Assembly: GCA_949285535.1 (NCBI GenBank)
Contig: CASDZP010000006.1
Span: forward strand, 45,720 to 109,719
DNA from: an uncultured Alistipes sp.
GTDB taxonomy: Bacteria > Bacteroidota > Bacteroidia > Bacteroidales > Rikenellaceae
Reading direction: 5' to 3'
Length of the DNA stretch: 64,000 bases
Position 1 is the first letter of the stretch; the number at the start of each line of letters is the position of its first letter. Of the stretch, positions 26,172 to 35,472 are shown piece by piece. The position numbers were made by a program, and so were the translations under genes. The notes under the pieces were generated by a model. That model worked only from the letters and a program-made list of their open reading frames with translations, did not search any database and had not been told where the DNA came from.

Positions 26172-27413
26172 TTATACTTTGCGATTATAGCATAAGAAAT
26201 CTATATAATATTTTATGGCACAAGAATACTGATGATGAGCTTTATTATCAAATTCAACAAACAGTTTAGATTCTATTATGTTTATCAACTTTTCAGAATC
26301 AATAATATCATAAATTGATATTAATTGCATATTGAGAATAGTATTACAAATACCTACAATACTATCTCGTTCAAGTATAGACAAATAGTTCTGCTTTGAT
26401 CTTATACTTAAGTTTGTTTGATAATCGAGATATGCCTTAAAGGCTTCTCTTGGATTAGACAGGTTTATAATTTTGTTTTCTATAGTAGACGATGTTAGAT
26501 TTGTTGAGATTTCCAATAATTCAAATTCACCGTCATTATTCTTTTTACATTTAAATCTCTCTCCATAACACTTTTCAACTAATTTTGAGAAATCACCATA
26601 CATTAGAGAATAATCTCCTGCACCGTACCATTGTGTACTTAAATAAACCGTCTTATCACACAAAGTGTATGGAGTTTCAAACCAGCGCTGCTTTTCACCA
26701 TATTTATTTCTAGCTGCGAGGTCTCGTAGTGTAGTAGCAATAAACATTCCTGTAAGTTTAAAATGATTATCACAGATAATCTGAATATTCTCTGATATCT
26801 CATTTACATACGGTTCAATAGCTTTCAGTCCGTCAAACTTGTTTAATAAGTACACAGCTTTATAAATGAAATCTTTGAGGATATTATCTCGAACAGCAAG
26901 ACGCTCCGTAACTATATAATTATCTTCTGTTGGACTATCGCTATATTGCATTCGCAAATTAATATTAGATCCAACAATAAAATGCATACTTGTATTACCC
27001 TCCACTAGGAACTTTCTTATATTAAAATGGTGATATGTAAGGTCTTTTAGGTATATACGTCCATCCTCTCGATAATAAAGAGATACAAGGTAATCTTCGA
27101 CATCATTTTGAAAAAATGAATTTATACGAGACAGCTCTGAATTGAAGAATTCATTGGTATAATCCACTCGACAATTATTCCTTGAGTTTGTGGTAAATAA
27201 CGGAAGGTGTGTTACAATATAGCACAATGCTTTAATGAAATCCTCCTTATATAAGCGAAAAGTAATAGGAGTTGTTGAACCTGGCTTTACCGTAGGACAT
27301 ATAACGCGTAGCACCTCGTTTGAAATATTGATGCTTGTCTCATTTGATGAGCCTGGCGTCAGCTTATAATGACAATCTTGTCTTTTGGGGCATTTTACAA
27401 TCTCCTTATACAT
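26172..27413 (-). CDS. Unrecognised 413-aa protein, last gene of the MORC-type restriction operon
   Basis: No family is recognised. The N-terminus has a CPKRQDC motif and a C separated by about 25 residues that might bind metal. The C-terminal 90 residues (AFKAYLDYQTNLSIRSKQNYLSIL... then HHQYSCAIKYYIDFL) resemble a SAM-like core-binding fold of the kind found at the start of tyrosine recombinases, which could bind DNA. It follows the second methyltransferase by 5 bp and shares its direction and low GC, so it is very likely part of the same operon. Recognition, regulation or nuclease roles are all possible. Confidence 0.6.
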   Translation of the reverse strand: MYKEIVKCPKRQDCHYKLTPGSSNETSINISNEVLRVICPTVKPGSTTPITFRLYKEDFIKALCYIVTHLPLFTTNSRNNCRVDYTNEFFNSELSRINSFFQNDVEDYLVSLYYREDGRIYLKDLTYHHFNIRKFLVEGNTSMHFIVGSNINLRMQYSDSPTEDNYIVTERLAVRDNILKDFIYKAVYLLNKFDGLKAIEPYVNEISENIQIICDNHFKLTGMFIATTLRDLAARNKYGEKQRWFETPYTLCDKTVYLSTQWYGAGDYSLMYGDFSKLVEKCYGERFKCKKNNDGEFELLEISTNLTSSTIENKIINLSNPREAFKAYLDYQTNLSIRSKQNYLSILERDSIVGICNTILNMQLISIYDIIDSEKLINIIESKLFVEFDNKAHHQYSCAIKYYIDFLCYNRKV

Positions 27414-27418
27414 ATCAG

Positions 27419-28495
27419 CTATTCATTAATTATATTATTATGTATCAAGTAATAAATTATGGCGTATATAACATTAACACTAACAGCATTTCCAGCTTGC
27501 TTATACAGCGCGCCATTAGAGACCTCTGCTTGATGTGCATTATACACAAAGTCTTGTGGGAAACCTTGAAGCATAAAGGCTTCTCTTGGTGTTAGTTTGC
27601 GAATTGGGAGTCTACATAATTCTTCTTTAGTAAGTCCATCTGCATCATTTATTGCGCCATCAGATTTTATAAAACTGTTACTATAGTAGTTATCCTGGCA
27701 GGCTCTGTGCATCTTATGCATAGATGCTGTCAATGGTCTTGCAATCAGTTTGTTAATCTCTGATTTTGATTGAAATCCACCTGTTCCATCACTTAATATA
27801 GTAGGTTTCACACGCTCTGATAAATAATATTTTTCGTCTGCATCCTTGGATAATATATCTAAGACTGTTTCATATGTAAAAACACTTGCGTCACGCTTTA
27901 CTTCATTAAAATTAGCTATAATATCTTGTATGTGTGCTCCGATGTCATAATCTGCAAAGTCATTATCTAGTGTTGCGAAAATAAAGACTCTATTTCGTGT
28001 TTGCGGTAAGCCAAACCAAGCACTATTAAAAACACCGCAAGATACATGATATCCCAGCTCTTCCAGTTTACGTTTAATCGTCAAATATGTTCGACCCTTA
28101 TTATGTGTCACTAAGTTTTTTACATTTTCTAGAAGTACATATCTAGGTCGTTTAATACGTAGAATTTTCCAGAGCCTAAAAAACATCTTACCACGTTCCT
28201 CACCGAAACCAATTTGATCACCCATCATACTAAATGTTTGACAAGGGAATCCTCCTGTCAATAATTCAAAATTTGGGAGACGTTCAATGTTATCTTGTAC
28301 AGATGTAAACTCTACAATATCACCCAACTCAACCTCATCGTCTGATATATGGTAGTTTGCTTTATATGTTTTAATCGCTTGCGGATCAACTTCTGAGAAA
28401 CCAACGCTCTCAAAATTCATTATTCTATCATTATGCAACAGTTGCAGAGCTTGTCTAAATCCTCCAATTCCTGCGAATAACTCTAAGTGTCTCAT
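27419..28495 (-). CDS. C5-cytosine DNA methyltransferase, second copy in the operon
   Basis: A 358-aa m5C methyltransferase. Motif I ELFAGIGGFRQAL, motif IV GGFPCQTFS with catalytic C85, motif VI LLENVKN, motif VIII LPQTRNRVFI, and C-terminal PREAFMLQGFP plus QAGNAVSV are all present. It probably methylates the host copy of the site cut by this system. Its sequence differs clearly from the neighbouring methyltransferase, so the two may modify different strands of an asymmetric site. Its start overlaps the stop of that gene by 4 bp. Confidence 0.92.
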   Translation of the reverse strand: MRHLELFAGIGGFRQALQLLHNDRIMNFESVGFSEVDPQAIKTYKANYHISDDEVELGDIVEFTSVQDNIERLPNFELLTGGFPCQTFSMMGDQIGFGEERGKMFFRLWKILRIKRPRYVLLENVKNLVTHNKGRTYLTIKRKLEELGYHVSCGVFNSAWFGLPQTRNRVFIFATLDNDFADYDIGAHIQDIIANFNEVKRDASVFTYETVLDILSKDADEKYYLSERVKPTILSDGTGGFQSKSEINKLIARPLTASMHKMHRACQDNYYSNSFIKSDGAINDADGLTKEELCRLPIRKLTPREAFMLQGFPQDFVYNAHQAEVSNGALYKQAGNAVSVNVIYAIIYYLIHNNIINE

Positions 28496-29616
28496 AAAAA
28501 TTTCTTAATTGCACGTCCTATAACATACGCCAATTTAACAGGCACTGCATTACCTATTTGAGCGTACCATGCGTTCTGTGGTCCTGTAAAAATATAATCA
28601 TCAGGAAATGTTTGTACTCTTGCTGCCTCTCTAGGGCTTAAACCTCTGGCTTCCCATGGATGAATATACATATTACAGTCGTATTTCATATGTGAAGTAA
28701 TGGTCCTACAAACTTGGTTTTCTCTTAGTTTGAAATATTTATCCTTAAAAATATTATTTCGGCGAGAATAAGGCATAATGTCTGCGATGGACTCATGTAG
28801 CGAATTAGCACCTTGAGGCAACCTTCTAAATATCTCAATATCTCGATCGTTATTGTAACGGTTTTTATGGTTATACAATTTGTCAATAACCTTATCACCA
28901 TTTATAAAATGGTAGAAATCATTGATTAGGTATGTATGCTCGCATACTGTAAAACCTGATTCTACACATTCGATGTCCGATTTACCTTTTTCTATCTTTG
29001 ACCGTAATGAAGGTAAGCCTTCTAAGACATCTTTCAACAAAAAGGGAGTTCTTTTAAACCTATATATTTCCTCAAATATTTGTTTAGGATTAATTCCCAA
29101 ACGATTGCCAATCATTATAAATCGTTCCCGATTTTGTGGTACACCATAATCTTGAGCATTTAAAATAGCAAAACTATATTGATACTCTTCACCCAAGTAC
29201 TCTGCAAAATCTTGCTGAATCTCATCAATCTTATTGCGCATACCACGCACATTCTCCATTACAAAAAAGAGCGGGCGAACTTCCTTCAAGAAAGTAAGAT
29301 ATGCCTTGTACAGATTATTACGAGGATCGTCTATGATTCGCTGTCTATTTGCCATTGAGAACCCTTGACAAGGAGGACCGCCGCAAACAAGAGTAATATC
29401 TTTGAGTAGATGACGATACTCCTCAATATGTTTGTTGAGTTCCTTGATATCTCCCACATAGAAATGCTCATCCGATAGTTGTGGATGATTCCTTCTGTAT
29501 GTATTGCAGAAATTGGGCTCAATCTCATTTACAAACCATGGTATAAAACCTGCTTGTTCTAGGCCTGTACTAAGTCCCCCACATCCTGCGAATAAATCAA
29601 TCATCAAATGTGCCAT
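28492..29616 (-). CDS. C5-cytosine DNA methyltransferase, first copy in the operon
   Basis: A 374-aa m5C methyltransferase with motif I DLFAGCGGLSTGLE, motif IV GGPPCQGFS with catalytic C83, motif VI VMENVRG, motif VIII VPQNRERFIMIG, and the late motifs SPREAARVQTFPD and QIGNAVPV. All catalytic parts are intact. It starts 3 bp after the AIPR gene stop and overlaps the second methyltransferase, so all are probably made from one mRNA. Confidence 0.92.
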   Translation of the reverse strand: MAHLMIDLFAGCGGLSTGLEQAGFIPWFVNEIEPNFCNTYRRNHPQLSDEHFYVGDIKELNKHIEEYRHLLKDITLVCGGPPCQGFSMANRQRIIDDPRNNLYKAYLTFLKEVRPLFFVMENVRGMRNKIDEIQQDFAEYLGEEYQYSFAILNAQDYGVPQNRERFIMIGNRLGINPKQIFEEIYRFKRTPFLLKDVLEGLPSLRSKIEKGKSDIECVESGFTVCEHTYLINDFYHFINGDKVIDKLYNHKNRYNNDRDIEIFRRLPQGANSLHESIADIMPYSRRNNIFKDKYFKLRENQVCRTITSHMKYDCNMYIHPWEARGLSPREAARVQTFPDDYIFTGPQNAWYAQIGNAVPVKLAYVIGRAIKKFL

Positions 29617-29619
29617 ATG

Positions 29620-31743
29620 TTATTGAGGCATAATATAACCAGCATCTTCCGCTTTAGTTATGATTTTTAGTAACTTTTTAATTTGAGGTTTACTAGGAAG
29701 ACTGCCTCTCACGATATACGAAGCAAGAGATTTGATAAAATCTATATCTCCACCAGAAACGACCCCCTCTCGCTCCATATCGTTATGGAACTTCATCCAA
29801 TAGTCATAACCTCTTGTATAAAATTCCACTTCGAGATCTATGTCACTATTGAACTTGCGTGCTCGTTTTGCAGCCTTCTCTTCATCCTTCAGCAAGTCGG
29901 TACTTACGAGTGAGGCTAGGAATTCATCCGTGAGACAAAGCGTATAATCATCGCGGAATTTTTTCCATGTACTTGCTTTTTTAGCATACTCTCGCACAAT
30001 GGCTCCACCCGAGTCAAGCAAGAACTCATGTACCTGTTTTGCTACAATTTCAACTTGATGCACAAGCTCTGCATATAGCATTTGTTTATTCCATATTCGT
30101 TTCCAATCTAGGTCTTTACCTTTAGGAATAGAAGCTATTAATTTAGCTATCGTATATGGGACGATTTGGGCCTTGTTACCACCCTTCGGATACCATTCTG
30201 ATTTATTGACGATACGATCGATATCATCAAACAGTATGACAGATGCGATACTCTTTTTAAAGAAAAACTCGTTAATACTATCTTTCGATTTCTCATAAAG
30301 CTCGGTAATAATACCAGCAAATGCTCTCATATTATTTGCAGAACCAGCACATACAGTGTGAGGATTCATAAAAACAGTATTTAAGCACTTAGCGAGCTTC
30401 TCTTTCTTTACAACTTGATTTTTAGGACTCCTTAATCGGTAACGATTGCGTTGGGATTCAGTCATTTTCATTTGATCTTGTTCCCAACGTCCCTTAGATC
30501 TTTCATAGTACCAAATGGTTTGGTGCGGGCTGCCATTAACAGGTGGTGCCATATGCTTTAATGACAGCTCCTCCATAATTCTATGGAACGGATCATTTGA
30601 GAAGAAGTCTGCATCACTAACCGGATTTTGACAGTTAGCACTCTTTGATATTTGTTGTGTGATTTCATTATATTTTGCTTCTTCCTCTTCTGATAAATCA
30701 CCATCAACATTCAGCACAGTTAATTTCATTGGAACAAATATCTTGGCAAAGTTATCTGCTCCAGCCTCTTTTTTGACAATGGCGCTGGCTAATGACGCTG
30801 TTGTTTGTCCGCCATTAATAATTTGAAAATCATTAAAAGACAATATCCTAGCGCCATCACTTGATAGCTCAATGGAATGGGCGACAACCGCAATACCATT
30901 ATTATATGTAAAGAAATTTTCTGGGTGTTTTCCTATAATTGTTTCACGTATCTTACGATTTACTTTCCCTCGCACACTCAAAAAAGCTCGCACATTGCCC
31001 TCTAAAAGTCGGCTACCATGTTTTAAGTAAATATCAGCAAGGAACTTGCCTGGAACAATAGCCATGTATGAATCGTATGCATTATTATCACCTAGATTTG
31101 CCTTAAGACACTGTATGCCTTCCTCGCAATTGAAATCTCGACAATTGATACGAATAGATTCATATACATTAGACATTTTAGCTTGATAGAATCTTTCAAG
31201 AGTCCATAAATTAATCTCTACAGGGCGCTCTAAAATGTCTTCTTTTGTTGTGCTTTTTACTTGAACACTAAGAACAGAATTGGTTATGATAAAGAATTTA
31301 AATTTTAGAATTTCGGTATTTAGACTTCCTGTACCTATTCGTGTCTTAAGTTCTTTTGCTATATCAATAATAGGGTTGGCTGCATCACAGAAACGACGAA
31401 TATCTCCATTGTATGCTTCAACAATAAAGTTACGCATTCTAGAGTACAATTCATCGATACGAGTATTTGTTAAGGTGGTCTTCTCAATTGTATTTTGGAA
31501 ATCACTTATCAATAACACAAAAGAGCTGTCTGCCTCATCATAGCCATAAGCATCAAAAGCTATTGCACGGTTGCCAAAACCGCGCATCTCACATGAGAAG
31601 GCAATTGGATCTATTAGTTCTCCTATTTCCTCTAATTCTTGAATCTTAGCCTTGACGAATTGATCTTCAACATCGTTGCCATCAACTATTGCATCATTGC
31701 GAAGCTCTTGGAGGAATTCCAGTCTATATTCATCAATTTCCAT
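29620..31743 (-). CDS. AIPR (abortive infection phage resistance) family protein
   Basis: A 707-aa protein with the AIPR signature (HPENFFTYNNGIAVVAHSIE, then DFQIINGGQTTASLASAIV, around residues 270-320). Members are linked to abortive phage infection and are found in restriction-type operons with Z1 helicases and MORC-like ATPases. Its biochemical role is not settled. The start overlaps the DUF4420 gene end by 11 bp and it is followed after 3 bp by the first methyltransferase. Confidence 0.88.
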   Translation of the reverse strand: MEIDEYRLEFLQELRNDAIVDGNDVEDQFVKAKIQELEEIGELIDPIAFSCEMRGFGNRAIAFDAYGYDEADSSFVLLISDFQNTIEKTTLTNTRIDELYSRMRNFIVEAYNGDIRRFCDAANPIIDIAKELKTRIGTGSLNTEILKFKFFIITNSVLSVQVKSTTKEDILERPVEINLWTLERFYQAKMSNVYESIRINCRDFNCEEGIQCLKANLGDNNAYDSYMAIVPGKFLADIYLKHGSRLLEGNVRAFLSVRGKVNRKIRETIIGKHPENFFTYNNGIAVVAHSIELSSDGARILSFNDFQIINGGQTTASLASAIVKKEAGADNFAKIFVPMKLTVLNVDGDLSEEEEAKYNEITQQISKSANCQNPVSDADFFSNDPFHRIMEELSLKHMAPPVNGSPHQTIWYYERSKGRWEQDQMKMTESQRNRYRLRSPKNQVVKKEKLAKCLNTVFMNPHTVCAGSANNMRAFAGIITELYEKSKDSINEFFFKKSIASVILFDDIDRIVNKSEWYPKGGNKAQIVPYTIAKLIASIPKGKDLDWKRIWNKQMLYAELVHQVEIVAKQVHEFLLDSGGAIVREYAKKASTWKKFRDDYTLCLTDEFLASLVSTDLLKDEEKAAKRARKFNSDIDLEVEFYTRGYDYWMKFHNDMEREGVVSGGDIDFIKSLASYIVRGSLPSKPQIKKLLKIITKAEDAGYIMPQ

Positions 31744-32656
31744 AATGCCACTCTATTTTGTATTGTTGAACATACGACAACAATAGTTCATATTGAACTT
31801 TGACTATCGCTTCATTTACATCATCAGTAACTAACCGAGGGAAAGACGCGTCTACTAGATATCTATCTGCGTCGGATACTTCATAAACATACTCGTTATA
31901 TATGGCCTCAAAGGAGAATCCGCTATCGACAAGTTTATTTATAAAGATATCTTTATGCTCATCCGAATCAAGTTTTTTTAATATCTCACTAGCAAGTTTG
32001 TTAAGATTCACTCCTGCATATGCCGGACTCATTTTTTCAAGCTGAAATACCACCAACTCGCCATTATTAGGGCTCTGTAGTTGTTCTAATGATGAGATCT
32101 TTACAGTGGCCTTGCCTGTACTTATAGCTTTTGTCTCATACCATACAGTATCCAAAGAAAAGTCTTTGTGGGTTAACTCTTGGCCAGACCACGCCCTCAA
32201 AGCAATTGACTCTCCATAAGTAGGGATCATATAATCTCGTAGAAACAATAATTCTCCTATCAACCCCATAATGCGAGACTCGTCCATAATCTTTGACTTG
32301 GTTTGGAACATCTTCTTCCAAGCATAGAATCTATTAATGACAAGTTTGTAACCACACATAGCATCTGTAGTAGTAGCTGTGGAAGTTATAATATCATCAC
32401 AAAACACACAAAAGTTATCCAGCATATCCTGCTCATTTAGAGAGAATATGATGCCTGAAAAAAACCTTGTTGTATACTGTTTAATACCTATTGAATTAGA
32501 GGATTTTACATTTTGAGGGATGAATTGTCCTCTAAATTCAAGAGCGTAGTGACATTGATCATCCACTCCAATGTATATATCCAATGGATGTTCTGTATCT
32601 ACTCTCGAAAAATGCCCAGGGGCAAAATGTTCTTTAAATTTATCTGCTACTATCAT
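31733..32656 (-). CDS. DUF4420-type PD-(D/E)XK motif protein (predicted endonuclease)
   Basis: A 307-aa protein. LIGELLFLRDYMIP, GWSG-like AWSGQELTHKDFSL and DTVWYETKAISTGKATVKISS fit the DUF4420 family. The aspartate in HKDFSL with the ETK triad is a PD-(D/E)XK nuclease signature. In MORC/Z1 operons this is the likely cutting subunit. It overlaps the Z1 gene by 4 bp and the AIPR gene by 11 bp. Confidence 0.85.
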   Translation of the reverse strand: MIVADKFKEHFAPGHFSRVDTEHPLDIYIGVDDQCHYALEFRGQFIPQNVKSSNSIGIKQYTTRFFSGIIFSLNEQDMLDNFCVFCDDIITSTATTTDAMCGYKLVINRFYAWKKMFQTKSKIMDESRIMGLIGELLFLRDYMIPTYGESIALRAWSGQELTHKDFSLDTVWYETKAISTGKATVKISSLEQLQSPNNGELVVFQLEKMSPAYAGVNLNKLASEILKKLDSDEHKDIFINKLVDSGFSFEAIYNEYVYEVSDADRYLVDASFPRLVTDDVNEAIVKVQYELLLSYVQQYKIEWHYGN

Positions 32657-35472
32657 AGGTCTTCATCCTCCTCTATAATATCCTCAAACAACTGTCTTTG
32701 ATATGTTTTATTCCCTTTATACTTGATACTTCTGGCTTCTCTCACTCCATTTGCAGGAAAGCCTACTGCAAAACCAATAATTGGGTCATCTCCCAAAAGT
32801 GTTTTATACCTCTCTAGTTTTTCCTCTGAAGGGTATTTTGATTCTGTATCAGGCCTTATGAAATATATTATAAGCAATGGTTTCCTATTTTCCGTAAATT
32901 TGTACCACGCAATATTAGGCAATGCTCTACATGTATCTTTTACAGTGTCATAGAATCGTTGTTTGACTATTGAAATTGTTGCATCATCTAGTCCTATTTG
33001 TCCATCAGAGTTTCCTCCCAATACTCCTCGTCCCGTGAAGCACAGGTGTTCTTCGCTTATATAAATATCTCGTTTTGCGGTCCTTATGGCAATGTCATCT
33101 GTAATTTGATATATAACATCTCCCATACCGCTATGTAAAGCAACATCCCATAATTCTAGTTTGTCGCAAAATTCATCCTCAATAAATTTTACAATTTCTC
33201 TTGGATTAAACTTCCTATTGTCTGGAGTTATTTCAATCTTTCTCAATAGGGCTTTAATCGTACTACATGGTACATCCTTGGCTATTTTTGTTTGCCCTTC
33301 AGATGACGTTCCTCTCAATGATGAGAATATTAATCCATCATCTTTGATCGTCTGCAACAAACGCTTTACAGCAGCAATGTTGTTCTGATTATTGTTTATA
33401 TTTGTACTCGCATATGGGGTTTCAAATACTCCGCCCCAATATGTCATTAGTTCTAAAACACTAAATGCATTACGCATTTTATTTGCTGCTGTAATCTGCA
33501 ATTTTTCACTTTCGTCACGTACTCTAATGCCAAATTCTTTCGGAGTAAGCTTACTGTCAAACATCCGCTTCAAATCCTCCTTAAGCTCTTCTGTCGCAAT
33601 TGATATTTCTTTATAATACTCAACGCTGTCTCGAGCTGCCCAAATTTGGCACAAATCATCGTACCCATTACGATAACCAAACCATCTTCCCATTTGCAGC
33701 AGTACATCGTATGTGGCAGTATTGCGATAAAAATAGCTGGTCATCAAGCCCTTTAGAGTCAAACCTCGGGATAATGCTAAACCTCCAATGGCAATAATAC
33801 GTGTTGAACCTTTATAATCTAGCTTATCACTATCTTTAGAGCTGTTTACAACGACAACTTTAATCTTTCCTATTGACTCAAGAAGTACATTTTTTTGCAG
33901 TACCTTTTCTACAGGAATGCCCAGATGAGAATAGTGCCGTTCCCAAACTTGAGCGAATTTTTGATAGATCTGAAGCTTCTTATTTTTTGCATCATTATTA
34001 CTGAAGTCTATGTTAACAGTATCAAAAATAAACTTATATAACTGCTCGATATATGTTTTGATATATCTCTGAACCTTTGTAAAACGAGACATGTTAACCA
34101 TCATTGTACGAGGCTGCTGTTTGTCTCCACGCAGATCTCTAATCACATTTGCCAACAAAAATGAATATACAGCCTCATCTAATGATGCAGGTAATTTGCC
34201 GCTCCATTCTTTGGGATGTTTGTGGTAGAACTCTCCTTCTATTAATTCAGAAGGACTTGCAACCTTGATTTCATCATTATCAGGCTCATTGATATCTGTA
34301 ATTAATTTCAACCAGCTGTGATATTTACCATCATCCTGGAAGATCTTTGTTGCTCCGATATAACTTGACGGTGTTGGGAGAACATATATAAAGTGCTCTG
34401 GAAACAAATCCGCATTAGCCATGTCTTCGTTTGTGTCTGGGTCTATGAACACATTCGCAAAAGGTGTAGCTGTAAATCCTACATATGTAGCATTATTAAA
34501 AGCGTTGCACAATTGTCTAATGACTTTGTTTGTCTTAGTTGGATCGAGTTTATCCTTCTTAGTGTTGATAGATGCATTGTCAGCTTCGTCATCAATTAAC
34601 AGCATAGGCTCATGAATAAGGTCATCAAGCATGTCTTTATTTTGCTCTGTTAACCAATTGTAGAGTTTTGTAAGAACACTGACATTTTTTTTGACAATAA
34701 ACATCACTAACGACCTATGAGAATTCAGAGTCGTTACAATATTATCTACATTCCCTCGGAAATCATCTTGATAAGAAGTGAACGCAGTCGCCTTAATCTC
34801 CTTATTATCTAAACCAACACCTACACGCTCTAGCTTCTTTTGCATACGACCATTCTCATCAACCCTAATAGTAAAGCCGATGATACCTTCTTCCATTCGT
34901 TCCTGCGTTTGCTTTCGCAAACTCTCCGTAATACCTGTAAGCAGGATAACAACCTTATATCCAGCATCAGCTGCCTTGCAAATTAGACCAGCATAGGTGG
35001 CAGTCTTGCCTGATTGCACATCTCCAATTACCAAACCTCGTCGAAGTCGCTTACCTTTAATCACATCATTTGGATTTCCTAAGCAGTTCATTAAGTTCGC
35101 AAGTGTCTCAGACTCCAATTTATTGACACTGTTAATATCCAGACGCTCATAATTAATCAAGTGATTGCGATATCTATTCCAGAAGAATTCATCTTCTGGC
35201 TCAAATGTAGTATACCAATCACGCTTTTCATCGTACTGATCATATATGTAGCATGCAGCAGTATGCTTGATTTTGAAATGATACTCTACATCAGTCTTAA
35301 CTTTCTTGTAGTCTTCATCCTCCAGATCAATACCATAGACAGCAGCTCTATCTCGAATTATTGGTTCTATGTCTTCTTCTGTAAATGACCCCTTAAATTC
35401 GATAAGATTTCTAATGTGTGCCAAAACAGCATCATTAGTGAATTTATGTAATTGAGATTCTGTCAATTTCAT
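32653..35472 (-). CDS. Z1-domain superfamily II helicase-like ATPase
   Basis: A 939-aa protein. Walker A GDVQSGKT at about residues 150-157, a DEAD-like LLIDDEADNASIN, the YVGFTATPFANVFID motif and the Z1 block IGGLALSRGLTLKGL followed by LLQMGRWFGYR. Z1 proteins are predicted helicases or translocases of restriction-type systems in which they work with MORC-like ATPases. ATG overlaps the end of the GHKL gene (ATGA-type overlap), supporting a tight complex of products. Confidence 0.9.
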   Translation of the reverse strand: MKLTESQLHKFTNDAVLAHIRNLIEFKGSFTEEDIEPIIRDRAAVYGIDLEDEDYKKVKTDVEYHFKIKHTAACYIYDQYDEKRDWYTTFEPEDEFFWNRYRNHLINYERLDINSVNKLESETLANLMNCLGNPNDVIKGKRLRRGLVIGDVQSGKTATYAGLICKAADAGYKVVILLTGITESLRKQTQERMEEGIIGFTIRVDENGRMQKKLERVGVGLDNKEIKATAFTSYQDDFRGNVDNIVTTLNSHRSLVMFIVKKNVSVLTKLYNWLTEQNKDMLDDLIHEPMLLIDDEADNASINTKKDKLDPTKTNKVIRQLCNAFNNATYVGFTATPFANVFIDPDTNEDMANADLFPEHFIYVLPTPSSYIGATKIFQDDGKYHSWLKLITDINEPDNDEIKVASPSELIEGEFYHKHPKEWSGKLPASLDEAVYSFLLANVIRDLRGDKQQPRTMMVNMSRFTKVQRYIKTYIEQLYKFIFDTVNIDFSNNDAKNKKLQIYQKFAQVWERHYSHLGIPVEKVLQKNVLLESIGKIKVVVVNSSKDSDKLDYKGSTRIIAIGGLALSRGLTLKGLMTSYFYRNTATYDVLLQMGRWFGYRNGYDDLCQIWAARDSVEYYKEISIATEELKEDLKRMFDSKLTPKEFGIRVRDESEKLQITAANKMRNAFSVLELMTYWGGVFETPYASTNINNNQNNIAAVKRLLQTIKDDGLIFSSLRGTSSEGQTKIAKDVPCSTIKALLRKIEITPDNRKFNPREIVKFIEDEFCDKLELWDVALHSGMGDVIYQITDDIAIRTAKRDIYISEEHLCFTGRGVLGGNSDGQIGLDDATISIVKQRFYDTVKDTCRALPNIAWYKFTENRKPLLIIYFIRPDTESKYPSEEKLERYKTLLGDDPIIGFAVGFPANGVREARSIKYKGNKTYQRQLFEDIIEEDEDL

